Positions 1 through 13,090 of a stretch of DNA of 64,000 bases are shown here, in pieces. Every line of letters begins with the position of its first letter. Within the stretch, counting starts at the first letter, position 1. This DNA comes from Callipepla californica brunnescens (taxonomy: Eukaryota > Chordata > Aves > Galliformes > Odontophoridae): the NCBI GenBank assembly GCA_023055505.1, contig JALIRH010000014.1, positions 13,294,501 through 13,358,500 on the forward strand. Reading direction: 5' to 3'. The position numbers and the translations under genes were made by a program. The notes under the pieces are model-generated. The model saw only the letters and a program-made list of their open reading frames with translations, did not search any database and was not told where the DNA came from.

Positions 1-364
1 TGCAGCCACTGGGATGCACGATGGCAAACCAGTGGCATGGGAGCATCACAGGGCATGGCAAGGAGGTGGGGTCAGCACTGCAGCGTGCTCCCCAAAGAGG
101 ATGCTCAGCCCATTTCCACATATTCAGCATTTTCTTCCCCTCCTGGCTTCTTCCTGCAGCAGCAGGAAGCTGTGCAGGCACGCATCATCTTCACTGCTCC
201 TGTCTTGCTGCCAGGTGGCAAAGGAGCTTGGCTGTGGTCACCCTATGGTAACCCTGCAGAGTCCTGGAGGGGACAGGGGACACCCAGCTTTCTGTACTGA
301 GAGATGGTTGCAGGGTGCCAGGGGATGCTTTGGCTCATATCTGCTTTTCTGCTCCCTCTTGCAG
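1..364 (+). other. ANXA6: ANXA6 5' intron (first exon lies outside the window)
   Basis: No coding exon is visible here. The stretch ends in a pyrimidine-rich tract and a CAG acceptor at 362-364, directly before the exon that carries the ANXA6 start codon. It is therefore read as the 3' part of the intron that separates a noncoding first exon, upstream of the window, from coding exon 1. Short open frames on both strands here have no family resemblance. Confidence 0.6.
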
Positions 365-406
365 CTCCTCCGTGCCCCACCCCTGAGATTCCCAGCTGGG
401 GAAGCC

Positions 407-3400
407 ATGGCACCCAAAGGAAAGGTATGGTGACTGCACCAAGTTGGGTGCTTGGGTGGGATGGGTTCTGGGGGGCAATGTGAGTGCTGTACCCAGGGCT
501 GGGACAGCAGCTGCGTGGTGCAGGGTTTGTGTGCATTCCGGTCTCTCCAGGAAACACCAGCAGATGGGAGTAATGGTGGCAGGGGGAGCTGAGGGCAGCC
601 AGGGTCAAAAATCCCTTTGGGAACACAGTGGGATAGGGGAGAGAAGTGGCTGGCTGCTCTGCTGCTCGCCATTCCCTTTAGAAAACACACAGTTATTGCC
701 TCAGGCCCAACAAACCATGGCATCTCACTTAGTGATTGCTTCTGAGCTGGAAAACTGAGGCACAGCATATGTGAGCATCGGTGGTCCAGAGCCCAGGCAG
801 CTGCTGCGGGTGGGAGCGAAGACACGCTGGGAATTTTGCCTCCGCCCCGCCAGCCCCAGCCTGGCTTATTTTTAGCTCTGAGATGAGTCAGAGGCTGGAG
901 GAGGGGAGGTGGGGGGCCCCGAGCTGCTGGAGCAGGGGGACAGAGGGCCATGAGGTGGGGGGGGGCACAGCAAGATGGATGTTGCTTCCCTCCCCAGCGA
1001 TGTTCTGCACCTCCTTGGGGCCCTGCAGGGAGCAGGGGCAATGCACTGACCTCCTGCCTTAGTTTCCCTGATCCCCACCATGCAGCACCTCAGCGAGGTG
1101 CCGGCCTCGCATGCCAGCTCCATGTAACCCACCCATGAGATCCCAGCACCCCTCCAGCCACCCTTGTCCCTTCCTGCTGCCTCTGGGCACCTCCCCTTCC
1201 CCGCCAGCTCCTTGTCAATGCCGTGTGTGTGTGCTGGCAGCAGGAGGGTCTGGAGCTGCCGGGAAGCAGGGCTAAATGCAGCTCTCGGATGAATCAGCTG
1301 CAACACGATCTGCACCCATGCCTGCACGCCTCCCTACGGGAAATCATCTCCTCTCTGCAAGCTCTGGTCCCCAGCCCCAGCCCCTTTCCCCTATGAAACT
1401 GATACAGGAATTCCACTGCTCTGCTCTTCCCACGGCAGGGATGTGTCCAGTTCCTTATACCACAGCGTTGTGTAGGTTTCAGATCTGCTTCCACCCCGGG
1501 CTTGTGCTGACAATGTGCAGGGTCTGAGCTCTGCTGGGGTGACTGACCCCAGCCAAAGTTCACCTGGGGACAGAAACCCCAGCCCCTGTTCTTCCCAGTC
1601 CCTGCCCCATCGCTTGGACTCCATGCAGAGCGTGGGCATCCTCAGCATCCAGAGGGCTTCCCAACTCACAACAGGAGGCAGAGAAAATGACTTCCTTTTG
1701 TTTGCTTTGAGTCTGGACTGCTAATTTCCTGAAGCCCTGCTGCCTTGCAGAGATCTCTGCATTCACGGATCTCCATGGAGCCTCCCCTTCCAGCTGCCCA
1801 AGCCTCCTGAGCTGCCCCCAGGAGAGCCAATGGGTCTGTTCATTAGAACACCTGGGTTAGGGAGGGCTGTGTTCAGCTTAACCTTGGGCAAACAGAGAGC
1901 GGTGCCAGCAAAATACAAGTGGGAAGGTCACGGCCTGCAGGGACATGAGACACAAACAATTTATGCAGCACAGAGAGCAAACAGGAAAGGAAGCAACTGG
2001 AAAGAAGAACAGTGTTTGGGTTTGAGCTGAGCTCAGCTCTCCCAGCTCCAGGCAGGAGCCAGCCTCACTCTGCTGTCCCTCAGCCTTCAGTTCCCTTTCC
2101 CCTCCTGCTGCAGCACAGGGCAGGGGCTGCCCTCCCTCTGCATCTCCTTGCTTCCTCCCTCCCAGGTTTACAGGGGCTCTGTGAAGGACTTCCCAGATTT
2201 CAATGCCAGCCAGGATGCAGACGCCTTGTACAATGCCATGAAGGGATTTGGTATGGATGCTCCTCGAGGCTGTGTCACCCCAGGACAACCCTGATGTCCC
2301 CATGTCCTTTGGTTGCCAACTGCATGCTGGGCATCCCGCATCCCTTCCAGCTGCTTGGTTCAGCAGCATGCCAGGATTGCTCCCAGCTCCCTCTCCCCTT
2401 CCTCCCCTTGGCTCTGCTTCTCCTCCCTTCTCAGGCCAGCAGCAGCTTTGGGCATGGTGGGATGGTGATGGTGAGCCCAGAGAGGTGTGGGACCCAGCCA
2501 TGGGGCCAGACATGACTGCCTGACTCTCCCCACAGGCAGTGATAAGGATGCCATCCTTGACCTCATCACATCCCGGAGCAACAAGCAGCGTGTGGAGATC
2601 TGCCAAGCCTACAAGTCCCAGTATGGGAAGGTAACAGCAGAAATGAGCCCCTCTCCAAACCCTAAATGCTGCTTCCTGCACCCTCAGGGGATGATGTGAG
2701 GTCAAAGGCATCTCAGCCCCTTCCTCATCGTCCCCCAGGACCTCATTGCAGACCTCAAGTACGAGCTGACAGGCAAGTTTGAGCGGCTGATCGTGAGCCT
2801 GATGCGGCCTCCACCTTACAGCGATGCCAAGGAGATCAAAGATGCCATTGCAGTAAGGGCTGGGCAGCCTCTGAGAGCCCTTTGAGGATGCCCCTGGCTC
2901 TCCCTGCTGCTCACAGGGCTGTGTGTCTGTGCTCAAAGGGCATCGGCACAGACGAGAAGTGCCTCATCGAGATCCTGGCCTCCCGCACCAACCAGGAGAT
3001 CCACGACCTGGTGGCCGCCTACAAGGACGGTGAGGGCTGGGGAAGGCCAGGGTCAGAGCTAAGGGGATCTCAGCTTCCCCAGCCCTGAATTTTTCATCTT
3101 CCATTAGCATACGAGAGGGACCTGGAGGCTGACATCGTTGGGGACACATCGGGCCACTTCAAGAAGATGCTTGTTGTCCTGCTCCAGGTATGTCTGTCTG
3201 TCTGTCCATCCTTCAGCCGGCAGTGGGTGCCTCACCCAGCAGGGCTGAGCCCATGGCCACCCCACAGGGCGCCAGGGAGGAGGACGATGTGGTAAGCGAG
3301 GACTTGGTGGAGCAGGACGCCAAGGTGAGGCTCACGAGTGGCATCTGAGTAGGGTGGCATTGGGATGAGCCAGACCTGGGGCTGGAAAGGGTGCAAGCAG

Positions 3401-6400
3401 CACTCTGATTCAGGCTCTCTGCCCCCTTCTCCATTATGAAAAAAGGACCTGCTGGAAGCTGGTGAGCTGAAGTGGGGCACTGATGAGGCTCAGTTCATCT
3501 ACATCCTGGGCCGGAGGAGCAAGCAGCACCTCCGTATGGGTGAGCACCAGGCTTGGGCACCTCCTGCCAAGGCCACCTGCATGGGGTCTACCTCCTACTG
3601 GGGCATCCTGAATGCCCCAGATGGCACTGGGCTGACACACAGGAGCAATGGGGACACCCAAGCCACTGGAGCACCCTACCCACAGAGTGACTAATGCCCC
3701 AAAGGGATGCTGCTCCACTCCTGGTAGCCGCAGAAGGGTTCAGCATCCAACACTGTACTCTTATAACACAGTCTTTGATGAGTACCTGAAGATTTCGGGG
3801 AAACCAATTGAGAGGAGCATCCGGGGAGAGCTCTCTGGTGACTTCGAGAAGCTGATGCTGGCAGTGGGTACGGTGGTGCGGGTGGGTGGGTGGCACTGCT
3901 GGGGCTGCATGGTGCAGCACAAGCATCAGTGGGGTTGGGGAGGGGTGGCTGTGCAGGGCAGGCTGCCATTGTCCCCCCCCCCCACACTTTGTCCATTTCC
4001 CCCCGCAGTGAAGTGCGTCAGAAGCACAGCAGAGTATTTTGCTGAAAGGCTCTACAAGGCCATGAAGGTGCGTGCATCACCCCAGCCCAAGGAAATCTCC
4101 CCTCACCGTGCCAATGAGTGGCTGTGAAGCCAGGACTTATGTCCTTGCCTCTCAGCTTTTCCCTCCATAGGACAACCCCCCCAGACCTGGGGCTGAGGAA
4201 AGTCCCAAATCCAAGCATCCTTCCCGGTCTGAGTGGGTTTGCAGTTCCAGGGCTTGACACAAGGGATGCTCCATTGCAGGGGCTGGGCACCAGGGACAAC
4301 ACGCTGATCCGCATCATGGTGTCACGCAGCGAGATTGACATGCTGGACATCCGGGAGGTGTTCAGGACCAAGTATGAGAAATCTCTTCACAACATGATAA
4401 AGGTGAAGGCTGGGGGGTCCCACTCTCCCAGTGCCACTGGCCCAGGTGCCAGGTCTTCAGCTCAGGGAGCCCTTCTCCCTGTGCCATTTCTATGGCATCA
4501 TCCTGTGACCACGGTGCATCCCTGCCATGCACCATCCTCCATCTCTACCCATCCTTCCAGGAGGACACCTCTGGAGAGTACAAGAAGGCTCTGCTGAAGC
4601 TGTGTGGAGGGGACGATGAGTAAGAACACCTGTCACCCCCCTTTTCCATCCATCCTTGTCCCCCTGGGGCTGGGTACAAACCTATGGTTTGGTTCCCTTC
4701 GGAGCACCAGCTGGGTCTGGTGACCCTGTGGTCCCTTAACGCTGCCACCAACGATGCCACAGTCCCTTCCATTTGCCCCATACCCAGCGTATGGTGTCTG
4801 TGGAACCTTGGGGATGAGCAGGATGGGGCGGCTGCAGGGCAGGGTGTAACTCACAGTCTGCCTGTCCTTGCCATCCCCTTGCAGTGCTGCAGGTGAGTTC
4901 TTCCCCGAGGCAGCGCAGGTGGCCTATCGGATGTGGGAGCTTAGCGCGGTGGCCACAGTGGAGGTCAGCACCCTCAGCCCCCCACCCTTAGCCTCCTCTG
5001 CTCACCGCCAGCTTGGGAACCGCCTGCTCCCTTCTGTCACGGGACACAACCCCGTGTCCCCTCTCTACCTCTTGCTGTGTGCCTTCTTTCAACTCTTTTG
5101 GCTCTTTGGTTTTTGGGCACAAGGTCAGATCAGTGTCACCCTGCAGGGCTAGCTGGTCCTGGCCCCACTAACCCCTCTTTCAGAAGCCTCTCTCACTGAG
5201 GCAGCAGCTCCTGCATGTCTGTGTGATGCAGCCCGCACAGCACCGGGGCACTCACCCCAAAGGAAGGGTACCCAGGGCATAGTTGGTGGGACATGCATGT
5301 GGCTGGAGGTACCTAGGGGACAGTGCTCTTGGATGGGCAGATTGATGCCCGGAAGGCTGGGAGCCTCGGTGCTGTGCTGGGAGTTGTGTAAGGACACAGG
5401 GCATGATTCCTTTCCGTGCCCCTCTCCTGGCTCTCAGCTGATGGGGTCTGAGTGCTAGGGGATGGCACCAAGCAGCACACGGACACACGGGGGGCTGCCT
5501 GCCACCTGCTCCCCTCTCTCTGCTGCCTGGCTACGGTTTGCCCTCAGATGGAAGGGGTGATGGTATTGGGGACATCCTCACCCAGCTCCAGGTGCTCGCA
5601 CTAACCCACCACCTGCTTTGGCATGGGCTTGCTGGGTGGCACCGTCCCTCCCTCCATCCCTCCTTCCTCCCATCCTGCTGCCTAGGGGCGAATCCACACA
5701 CTCTGTGTCTCCACAGCTGCGAGGAACCGTGCAGCCTGCGGGCAGCTTCAACGACGACGGTGACGCGCAGGTGCTGCGGAAGGCGATGAAGGGCCTGGGT
5801 AAGTGCACCCAGCCCCATGCCAACCCCGTGGGGACATGCTCCCCAACTGATCACAGGGCAGAAAACCCATGCAGGGCTGCAGAATAGCCCTGGGGGAATA
5901 AAGTATGAGCTTTGTAGCTATGTAAGCTCCCCCTCCCCTTGCACCAGCTTGCAGGGGGTAACAGTGTGCATGGCTCTATTGGACCACCGGAGCCTCTCAG
6001 CCACATTGCTGCTGTCATTGCAGGCACAGATGAAGGGGCCATCATTGAGGTGCTCACACAGAGGAGCAACGCTCAGAGGCAGCAGATTCTGAAGGCGTAC
6101 AAGGCTCACTATGGCAGGGTACCACTGGCTTCTCCTATCTTGATCCATCGCTCTACCTGTGTCCTTCCCTCTTCAATGGCATTCCCTCTCTGCAAGAAAT
6201 CCTGCTGGGGCCTTCCCAGCTGCCACCTTCCCTCCTCCACACATTTCTCCCTGCTGCTGCATTGGGCTGTACGTGTGGAAGGAGCTGGCACACCAAACAT
6301 CCCATCACTTTTGCAGGACCTGCTAGCAGACCTGAAATCGGAGCTGTCAGGCAGCCTGGCCAAGCTGATCCTCGGGCTCATGCTGACTCCAGCACAGTAT

Positions 6401-9400
6401 GACGCCAAACAGCTGAGGAAGGCAGTGGAGGTTGGTGCTAGAGTGATGCCATGAGCTTCTGCATACACAAACAGTGCAGGGTTTGCAGCACAGCCAGGAT
6501 GGAGACCTGGCATTGAGGGATGCTCTCTTGCAGGGGGCTGGCACGGATGAGAGCACCCTCATCGAGATCATGGCCACGCGGAACAACCAGGAGATCGCAG
6601 CGATCAACGAGGCATACCAGCAGGGTACGGGATGGGAGGGAGTGCAGGGAGCATGGAGGGCCATGCGTTTGTGTCCCTTCCACCCAAGCCCTCTACTCCT
6701 TAGGGAACAAGAGCAGCAAGTGCCAGGTTCAGTCCACAGCCCCTTCTGCCCCAGAGCCCTCTGGTTTAAATCAGACAGCTCTGTGGTCCCAGCAGAGCTG
6801 CTGGGCTGCTCCCTGCCTCCAGCCATGGAGGCATCTGGAGGATGACCACCACCAACCCCAGGCACAAAGAGGCCCCGTGGGTGGGTGATGGGGACAGCGG
6901 GTGCTGGTGGGTGGCAGGGCTCAGCTGTCCCCTTACCCTCAGCCTACCACAAGAGCCTGGAGGATGACCTGAGCTCTGACACATCGGGGCACTTCAAGAG
7001 GATCCTCGTCTCCCTGGCTCTGGTATGGGCAGCTCTCATGCAGGGCATGGTTCTGCTGCGGGTTGTGGGGAGGTGGCTGTGGGCTGCGAGTGCCCTGTCT
7101 GTCCTTCCCCTTTCCTGGGGCTTCCTCAGATCTCCATGGTTTTTGTATTGTACCACAGGGCAACCGTGATGAGGGACCAGAGAACCTCACACAGGCACAC
7201 GAAGATGCCAAGGTGAGAACCTTACAAGCTGTATAGGATCGAGGGCATTGCATCCTCAGGGCACCACATGGTGCTGGGGTTGGGTCTTTGCAAGCTGCAG
7301 GGAGAAATGCCAAGGGAGGGGACATCAGCTCTCAGGACAGACTTCTGCAGCCCCGCCTGACACCCTGGGTGATGCCACTCCATGCTCGTGCAGCAGCCCC
7401 AGGGAGCACCCAGGCAGGGCTGCACTGTGTTCCTTGAGCAGAGTGGCTGCTTTGGGATCCCACAACCCAGCAATACTGAGGCGTGGATTCTCAGCTCCAA
7501 AAGCAGCTTTGGGTTGGCCTGCAGGAAGCCCTCACCTCTTTTCCTTGTGCATGGGGAAGCCCTGAAGCTTACGCTGCTTTGCACCTCACTGTTGTTTAGA
7601 ATGCCACCCCAAACCATCCCCTCTTCTTCACTGGGTGGTGATGAGTCAAGACCAAATGGGGAAGGCTGGGAGAGAAGAATTGGGATGCTGGGCCCAACAC
7701 TTGGCTCAGCTCCTGGTCTGAGGAGTGCTCTGACCCTCGGGCTGAGCACCCAGGGATCCTGTTCTTTCAGGTCACATCTTCTCCAAAGATGATGGAGAGT
7801 CTGATGAGTGCATGCCCTGCGCTATCCTGCTCCCTGGGGCTGCCTTCTCACTCTGCAGGATGGGGCAGAGCCCTTCCCTTCCTTTCCTTCCCTTTGGCTT
7901 CCTTTGGCATGTGGTGAAGGATAGGGAGGGGCTTCTTCCTGGGGCAGGCATCGCTCCTTGGGACCACAGAGCAAGGGGACACCTCTCCCCAACCTCGCAT
8001 CCCTGTCCTGCCCCAGTGCATGCCATGAACACGGGGACAGCGGAGCTGCTGCCAGCAGAGGGAGCGGGTGCTTCGCTTCTGCATGAGCTGCTGCTGCTGT
8101 TGCTACGGAGAAAGAGAGAGCCAGGGATGACAAGCACAGGGATTGCAGCTGGGCAGCAGCTGTCCAGGCGCCGAGTGGTGTTCAGATGCAAAGCAGAGCT
8201 GAGCAAGCTGGTGTGCACCGGATTTGGGTTGTTCACACCGGGCCCCAGCTCATTCTCCATTGTCTTTAGTCCCCATCAGCCTGGGACCCAACTGGAGGAG
8301 GAGCTGGGGGGGGGGGGGGGGGGGGGGGGGGGCTTCATGATCAGCTCAGCCCTGGGGAAGCAGGGGACAGGTCGTTTAGTGGGCTTTTGATACCTTTCCC
8401 TCACTTTGTCAAAGGAAAGCGAGAGGTTGTGCAGCACCTTCTGATCCTGTTGTCTTCCTGTCTCTCTCTTTCTCTCCACCAGGTTGTTGCTGAGACCCTG
8501 GTGAGTGCCTGCCCTATTGCTGCTCAGCCTTGTGCACATTTCTGAGAGCTGCAGTCCGAGGGTGCAGGGCTGGGGCTGGGGGTTCCTGTGTCTGGCAGCT
8601 CTGAGTTCCCTGTGGACTATTGGCCATCCACCTCAAAAGATGGAAAAAAATACCCTAACAACAAGCATTTTTTCATAAAAAACTGGAGAACACCTCCTTT
8701 TCTCAGACGTAACATGTGGCTGTGCAGCTGTGAACCTTCACATCCAGGAAGAGCTGTCTGACATCCCTCCCCCATCCCCCTCCTCACTGTCAATTCCTCC
8801 CATAGAAACTTGCTGACGTTGCCAGCAATGACTCCAGTGAATCCCTGGAGACCCGATTCCTCAGCATCCTCTGCACCCGCAGCTACCCACACCTCCGCAG
8901 AGGTAGGACCGCCCCGCTCCTCCCTGCTGGGAGAGATATGGCACTGAGGGACACGGTTTAGTGGGTATGGCAGTCTCCAACAGTGATGGGGACGAGGCAG
9001 TGGGAGGAGACAACACAGCCCCCCATTTAGGGTGGTTGGTTGGGGTCGCCCAAGCTTGGCCCCATGCTGCCCAGAAACCTCCACATTTGAGGCTTGGGTC
9101 TCCTGGGGTTGAGATGAGCACTTTGGTGATAATCTTTCTTCTCCTCACCCCAAGTGTTCCAGGAGTTCATCAAAATGACCAACCACGATGTGGAGCACGC
9201 CATCAGGAAGCGGATGTCAGGAGACGTGAGGGACGCCTTTGTGGCCATCGGTCAGTGCAGGGCAACAGGCAGTATCCCCTTTGCCTGTTTGGAGAGGGGG
9301 TTAACAGCACAGTGTGGGGTTGGGACATTTATAGGGCATCCTACGGAGCTATGCCTGCACTCAGCTTCTTTCCCTTCTGTGTTGCAGTGCGGAGTGTGAA

Positions 9401-10001
9401 GAACAAACCAGCCTTCTTTGCTGACAAGCTCTACAAGTCCATGAAGGTAGAGATGGGCTCCCATAGGGGACAGGGCTATGGGACCCTCTAGGACTCTGAT
9501 TTCATAGCATGGGGTTTGACCTCCAGCCATCCCCAAGGGAGCAGGGCTGAACTCAAACCAGTTCTGGATTAGGAGGGACACGGGAGGCTCATGGCATGCC
9601 AGCAGCAAGCCCTGCATATGCCCAAGTGATGACCTCCAACTTGGGCTGTGCTGGGTATGCTGTGAGGCTCCCGTGCCTGTTTTGGGGGTTATTTGTTCAA
9701 GCTCCCCTTCACAGGGTGCCGGCACAGATGAGAAGACCCTCACTCGGATCATGATTTCCCGGAGTGAGATCGACCTGCTCAACATCCGGGGAGAGTTTAT
9801 AGACCTGTTCGACAAATCTCTGTACCATATGATCGAGGTAAGGGGACGGGGGCACCCCACTTTGGCTCAGCACCTTCTCTGGCTGAGCCATAATCTGGGG
9901 ATCCAGGGACAGAGAGCACTGAGCCAGATGTCCCCTTGCAGAAGGACACCTCCGGTGACTATTGCAGAGCTCTGCTGGCCCTGTGTGGGGGGGATGACTA
10001 G
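407..10001 (+). CDS. ANXA6: Annexin A6, complete CDS in 25 exons (672 aa)
   Basis: Calcium-dependent phospholipid-binding protein acting at the plasma membrane and endosomes. Coding exons: 407-424, 2166-2250, 2536-2630, 2739-2852, 2939-3029, 3108-3187, 3268-3324, 3446-3539, 3772-3867, 4009-4067, 4280-4402, 4561-4619, 4885-4963, 5717-5798, 6024-6118, 6317-6430, 6534-6624, 6943-7022, 7159-7212, 8483-8500, 8806-8902, 9155-9250, 9388-9446, 9715-9837, 9942-10001. All introns are GT-AG and phases are continuous. The product has eight annexin repeats in two four-repeat lobes, roughly residues 20-322 and 363-671. Type II calcium-site signatures are visible (GIGTDE, KWGTDE, GLGTRD, GLGTDE, GAGTDE twice); repeat 7 lacks the canonical GxGT loop. 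The two lobes share matching exon sizes (95, 114, 91, 80 bp), as expected from internal duplication. The start fits a Kozak context (gaagccATGg) and the length matches vertebrate ANXA6. Confidence 0.97.
425..2165 (+). other. ANXA6: ANXA6 intron 1 of the coding region
   Basis: Intron of 1.7 kb between the 18-bp exon encoding MAPKGK and the exon starting V-Y-R-G. It begins GTATGG and ends CCCAG. It contains no recognised repeat, RNA gene or alternative coding exon. Long open frames on the minus strand (for example 238-1041) follow from GC-rich composition. Confidence 0.7.
8306..8332 (+). repeat. Poly-G run of 27 bases in an ANXA6 intron
   Basis: An uninterrupted run of 27 G lies in the 1.27 kb intron 7213-8482, about 150 bp upstream of the 18-bp alternative exon. 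The sense transcript would carry the G run, which could fold as a G-quadruplex. Runs like this are also prone to length errors in sequencing, so the exact count is uncertain. The rest of the intron holds no recognised feature. Confidence 0.9.
8483..8500 (+). CDS. ANXA6: ANXA6 18-bp microexon, candidate cassette exon
   Basis: An 18-bp exon encoding V-V-A-E-T-L, preceded by a strong pyrimidine tract ending CCACCAG and followed by GTGAGT. Both flanking exons join in phase 0, so skipping removes exactly six residues without a frameshift. It corresponds to the six-residue VAAEIL segment that is alternatively included in mammalian annexin A6, just before repeat 7. Conserved position, size and phase suggest that the splice choice predates the bird-mammal split; inclusion in bird tissues cannot be seen from DNA. 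Confidence 0.9.
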
Positions 10002-10290
10002 GCAGCCATGCCAGCCTCGATGTCTGAGCCAGCACATGCACACCCATTGCCTGGATGTCACTGCAGCTTTGGGGGCTTTGGGGGATGCGGGGGTCCTGAG
10101 GAGCACAGCTCACTTCGCAGCGGAGAGCGGCACTGCATTGCGGGAGGGGGGTACATGGGGAGGGGATTACGTGGTGGGGTTACTGTCTGTCTCAGTGCAA
10201 ATGCATACACAAATGGGCCACTAGCCCTGGAATTAATCCATATCAGAAATATGGTTTTAAATCTCATGAATAAAACCTTACTGTTGCTGA
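10002..10290 (+). promoter_or_regulatory. ANXA6: ANXA6 3'UTR and polyadenylation signal
   Basis: The 3'UTR begins after the TAG stop at 9999-10001. A canonical AATAAA lies at 10269-10274, so cleavage is expected near 10,285-10,300. That gives a short 3'UTR of about 290 bases, ending directly before a CR1 fragment. Confidence 0.8.
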
Positions 10291-10315
10291 CCTTGGGATG
10301 AGACATGTTGATTTG

Positions 10316-10527
10316 TTCATGGAAGCAAGTTTGGAAGGGACCCTTAAAGGTCATCTGATCCAACTCTGCAATGAACAGGGACACCTACAGCTCCATCAGT
10401 GCTCAGAGCCCCGTCCAGCCTGACCTTGGGTGCCTCCAGGGACAGGGCATCCACCACCACTCGAGGTAACCGGTGCCAGTGCCTCACCACCTTTATCATG
10501 AAAGGGCTGCAAACCACCCTGGGGCTG
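10316..10527 (-). mobile_element. CR1 LINE 3' fragment, minus orientation
   Basis: The plus strand reads as the complement of a CR1 3' end: the block around ttggaagggacccttaaagg, followed by the segment with gacagggcatccaccacc and ccagtgcctcaccacc. This is the usual 5'-truncated avian CR1 copy of about 200 bp. No reverse transcriptase coding part is present. It begins just downstream of the ANXA6 polyadenylation signal. Confidence 0.85.
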
Positions 10528-11169
10528 CAGCAGTGCATGGATGTCACCCAGAGCCTCTGAGAGCTCTCCCCGTGCCTCTGAAAGCCCCTGGCAGGTTCTG
10601 CACCGTTCCCCTCTGCGCTGCGGTCAGGGCTGGATCTCGTGCAGATGGGGCTTTTATAAACCAGAGATACACATCGGGCTCGATGGCACCCAGCCGTCCT
10701 CGCACGCCGTTTCCTGTGCTTTCAAGTTGCCAAAACAGCAGTTGAAACGCACATGCCACGCAGTCTACACCCCCAAAGAGTTTATGTTTGCACTTCCCCC
10801 AGCTCCCAGGAGGAAAGAACTGGAATTTCCAAAAGTGGGAAATTCCAGCACTTTCAATTGTTTCCAAGTCAGAACAAAAAGTCTTAAATACCCACGTTTT
10901 CCTCAGAACAGCCTGATGAGGAAAGGCTCACCTTCAAAATATCAAAGCAGCATTAGGAATAATAACGCAACGTTATTACAGCGCTTCAAACCCAGCTGAG
11001 GTCAAGCAGCAGCAACATGTAGAGGCAAACCACGGAAGCTGACAAGCCTTGGTTTGGGGTTACTGCACTGAGCAGTTCCCTTGATGTGTTCCTGTAAAAC
11101 ACCCCCTGTGACAAACATGCTTTTCTCGTGGGTGAACAACCACAAAACCATTTCACCCTCTGAGAGAGA
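10528..11169. other. ANXA6-TNIP1 intergenic DNA
   Basis: No gene, RNA or further repeat is recognised. Open frames are short and overlap on both strands. Confidence 0.5.
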
Positions 11170-11240
11170 TTTCATAGAACACCCTGAGTTGGAAGGGACC
11201 CGTAAGGACCATCGAGTCCAACTCCTGCCTTGGCCTTCTC
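11170..11240 (-). mobile_element. CR1 LINE 3' end remnant, minus orientation
   Basis: The plus strand carries ttcatagaacaccctgagtt and then ttggaagggacccgtaagga, the complement of a CR1 3' terminus including its short tail repeat. Similarity may continue for some 100 bases to the right but decays beyond what can be judged by eye. Confidence 0.7.
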
Positions 11241-13090
11241 TTTCGATGTGTAGGGGCAGACCCCCACCCCACAGGCTGCTGTAAACCCTGTGACCAACCA
11301 CTCCATCACCCAGTGGCTCCAAGCAGCACAGGGCCGTGTGTGAGTCTCAGGGCTTCCTCCAGCCCCGCTGGAGCTCTGCCACTGCCAGCACCCGCCCAGG
11401 AAGCCCACCTGACCCCCACATCCCATTTCCCCATGCCAAGGATTTCCCTGGCACCCACTGCCAAAAGAGTGAGATACCAAAGTCACACAGTGTTTGGGGA
11501 CAGGGAGTGAGAGCAGGATGGGATTTCCTCCTCAGAGGAACACCCTCCTTCGGAAGAGCCCTCTGGGCAGCTCCTGCTATCAACGAGCCTTTGTCCTGCC
11601 TCCTGCACCCCCAGTTGCAGCAATCCATCTGCAGCATCTGTTGCTACAGCTGGAGCAGAATGCAGTCAGCAGCAGCATTTTAATTGCTGGAAATACTTGG
11701 ACCTGGTTAATATCCGGTTTAAGCACGAGATATTTAAACGTTCAGCCTTCACACTGCTGCAGCCAGCAGCACACTGGGGCTCCTCAAAGCGGGCTGACCT
11801 CTGATAGAGGGCTGCAAACAGGACTGAGCTCAGCAGATTGCTGCCAGTGCCCAAACCCATGGGCACAGAGAAGGGAAAGAAGCAGGAGAGCTGTGAGCAG
11901 GGCACTGTCCAGAGGCAGGTCCCCACCAGCCACCCAACGCTGCAGGCATTTAGGGCTGCAGCTGCCAGGGTCAGGGACTCAGCCCAGCACCCGTCTGCTG
12001 TGCATGCTGACCAGCAGCACTGGGTGCAAAGGCTCACTTCCAGGCAAACCAATGCTAGATTTCACAAGTTGCGACATCCAAAAAACCCCGCAAGCTTGTG
12101 TTCTGCGTGCAGAGGGCCGGACCTCTGCCTCTGAGTCAGCTCCTGCAGCCACCATAGAGCCTCTTGGCTCCGAGAGCCCACCGGGAGACACCACGTCTGT
12201 GCACCACCTACAGATGCTGGTCTCGGTCCCTGGCCCAGCACCGCATGCTGAAATTTAAGCTAGCCACCTCCACCTCCCCTGCAGTGCACCCAGCCAGGGC
12301 CTGGCTTTCCTTCTTCCCAAGCCAAAGGAGGAAGAAACAGCGTTCCCCATGGTGAGAAGAGGATGGGGAATGGCCGAGCTCTGCACACACAACCAGCCTT
12401 GCTGGCTTCCCAGGACATGCTGACTGTTGACACATCTGCTTCTCCTCAGGCACTGCAACTGGATGAGCCATGGCCTGGGGAGAGGAGAAGAGGGGAAAAT
12501 CCCCTTTGTGCGGGTTGCTAACCTTGCAAATTGAGATTCCGAATAACTCAAAGCTTGAAGCGCTCCAGCAAATATTGGGAGCTCTCGGCACATGTGTGAG
12601 TTTGAAGCACAAAAGCAGCTCTGCAGCCATGGGAAGCCCATGAAAGCAGGGGATGTGAACCCGCAGGTCTGCACTGGGGTTTGCTAAGTCCACTTAGGTT
12701 CATTGGTCTTTGCTGGGGTTCACTGAAGTTCACTCAGCTTTGCTGAAGTCCAAAAAGCAATCACTCTTTGAGCTGCAATGCCTAGAAGCATTTAGGACAG
12801 GTGGATTTATCAGACACCTTCGGCTGCTGGGTCAGTGCCACTCAGGCTGGATATCCACATGTTCCCAGATGAGTAGGGACAACCCAAAGGAAAGCAGTCT
12901 TGAACTGAAATGAGCAGGAATACGGGACAGAAGGAGAGCACAGAAGCAATGATGGTGCCCTCATGTGAATGAACCTCAGTTAAAAGTACTGAGCCCGGTC
13001 TTCCCCATCAAAAACCCTAGTATGCAAAAACTTGACTTCACAGCCACGTTCACATGCTTGTGAGCTGCAGTTGCTATCAGTGAGTTTGAT
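11241..13090. other. Intergenic DNA, nothing recognised
   Basis: Moderately GC-rich sequence with scattered open frames (for example 11494-12258 on plus and 12208-12693 on minus) that overlap in antisense. None resembles a known family or has good splice context. A short local repetition of TTTGCTGGGGTTCACTGAAG-like units occurs near 12,680-12,750. Confidence 0.5.

Noticed and set aside
238..1041. A 267-codon minus-strand frame at the ANXA6 5' end
   Set aside because: Pro/Ser/His-rich translation typical of antisense GC-rich DNA; it overlaps the ANXA6 start exon on the other strand and resembles no family.
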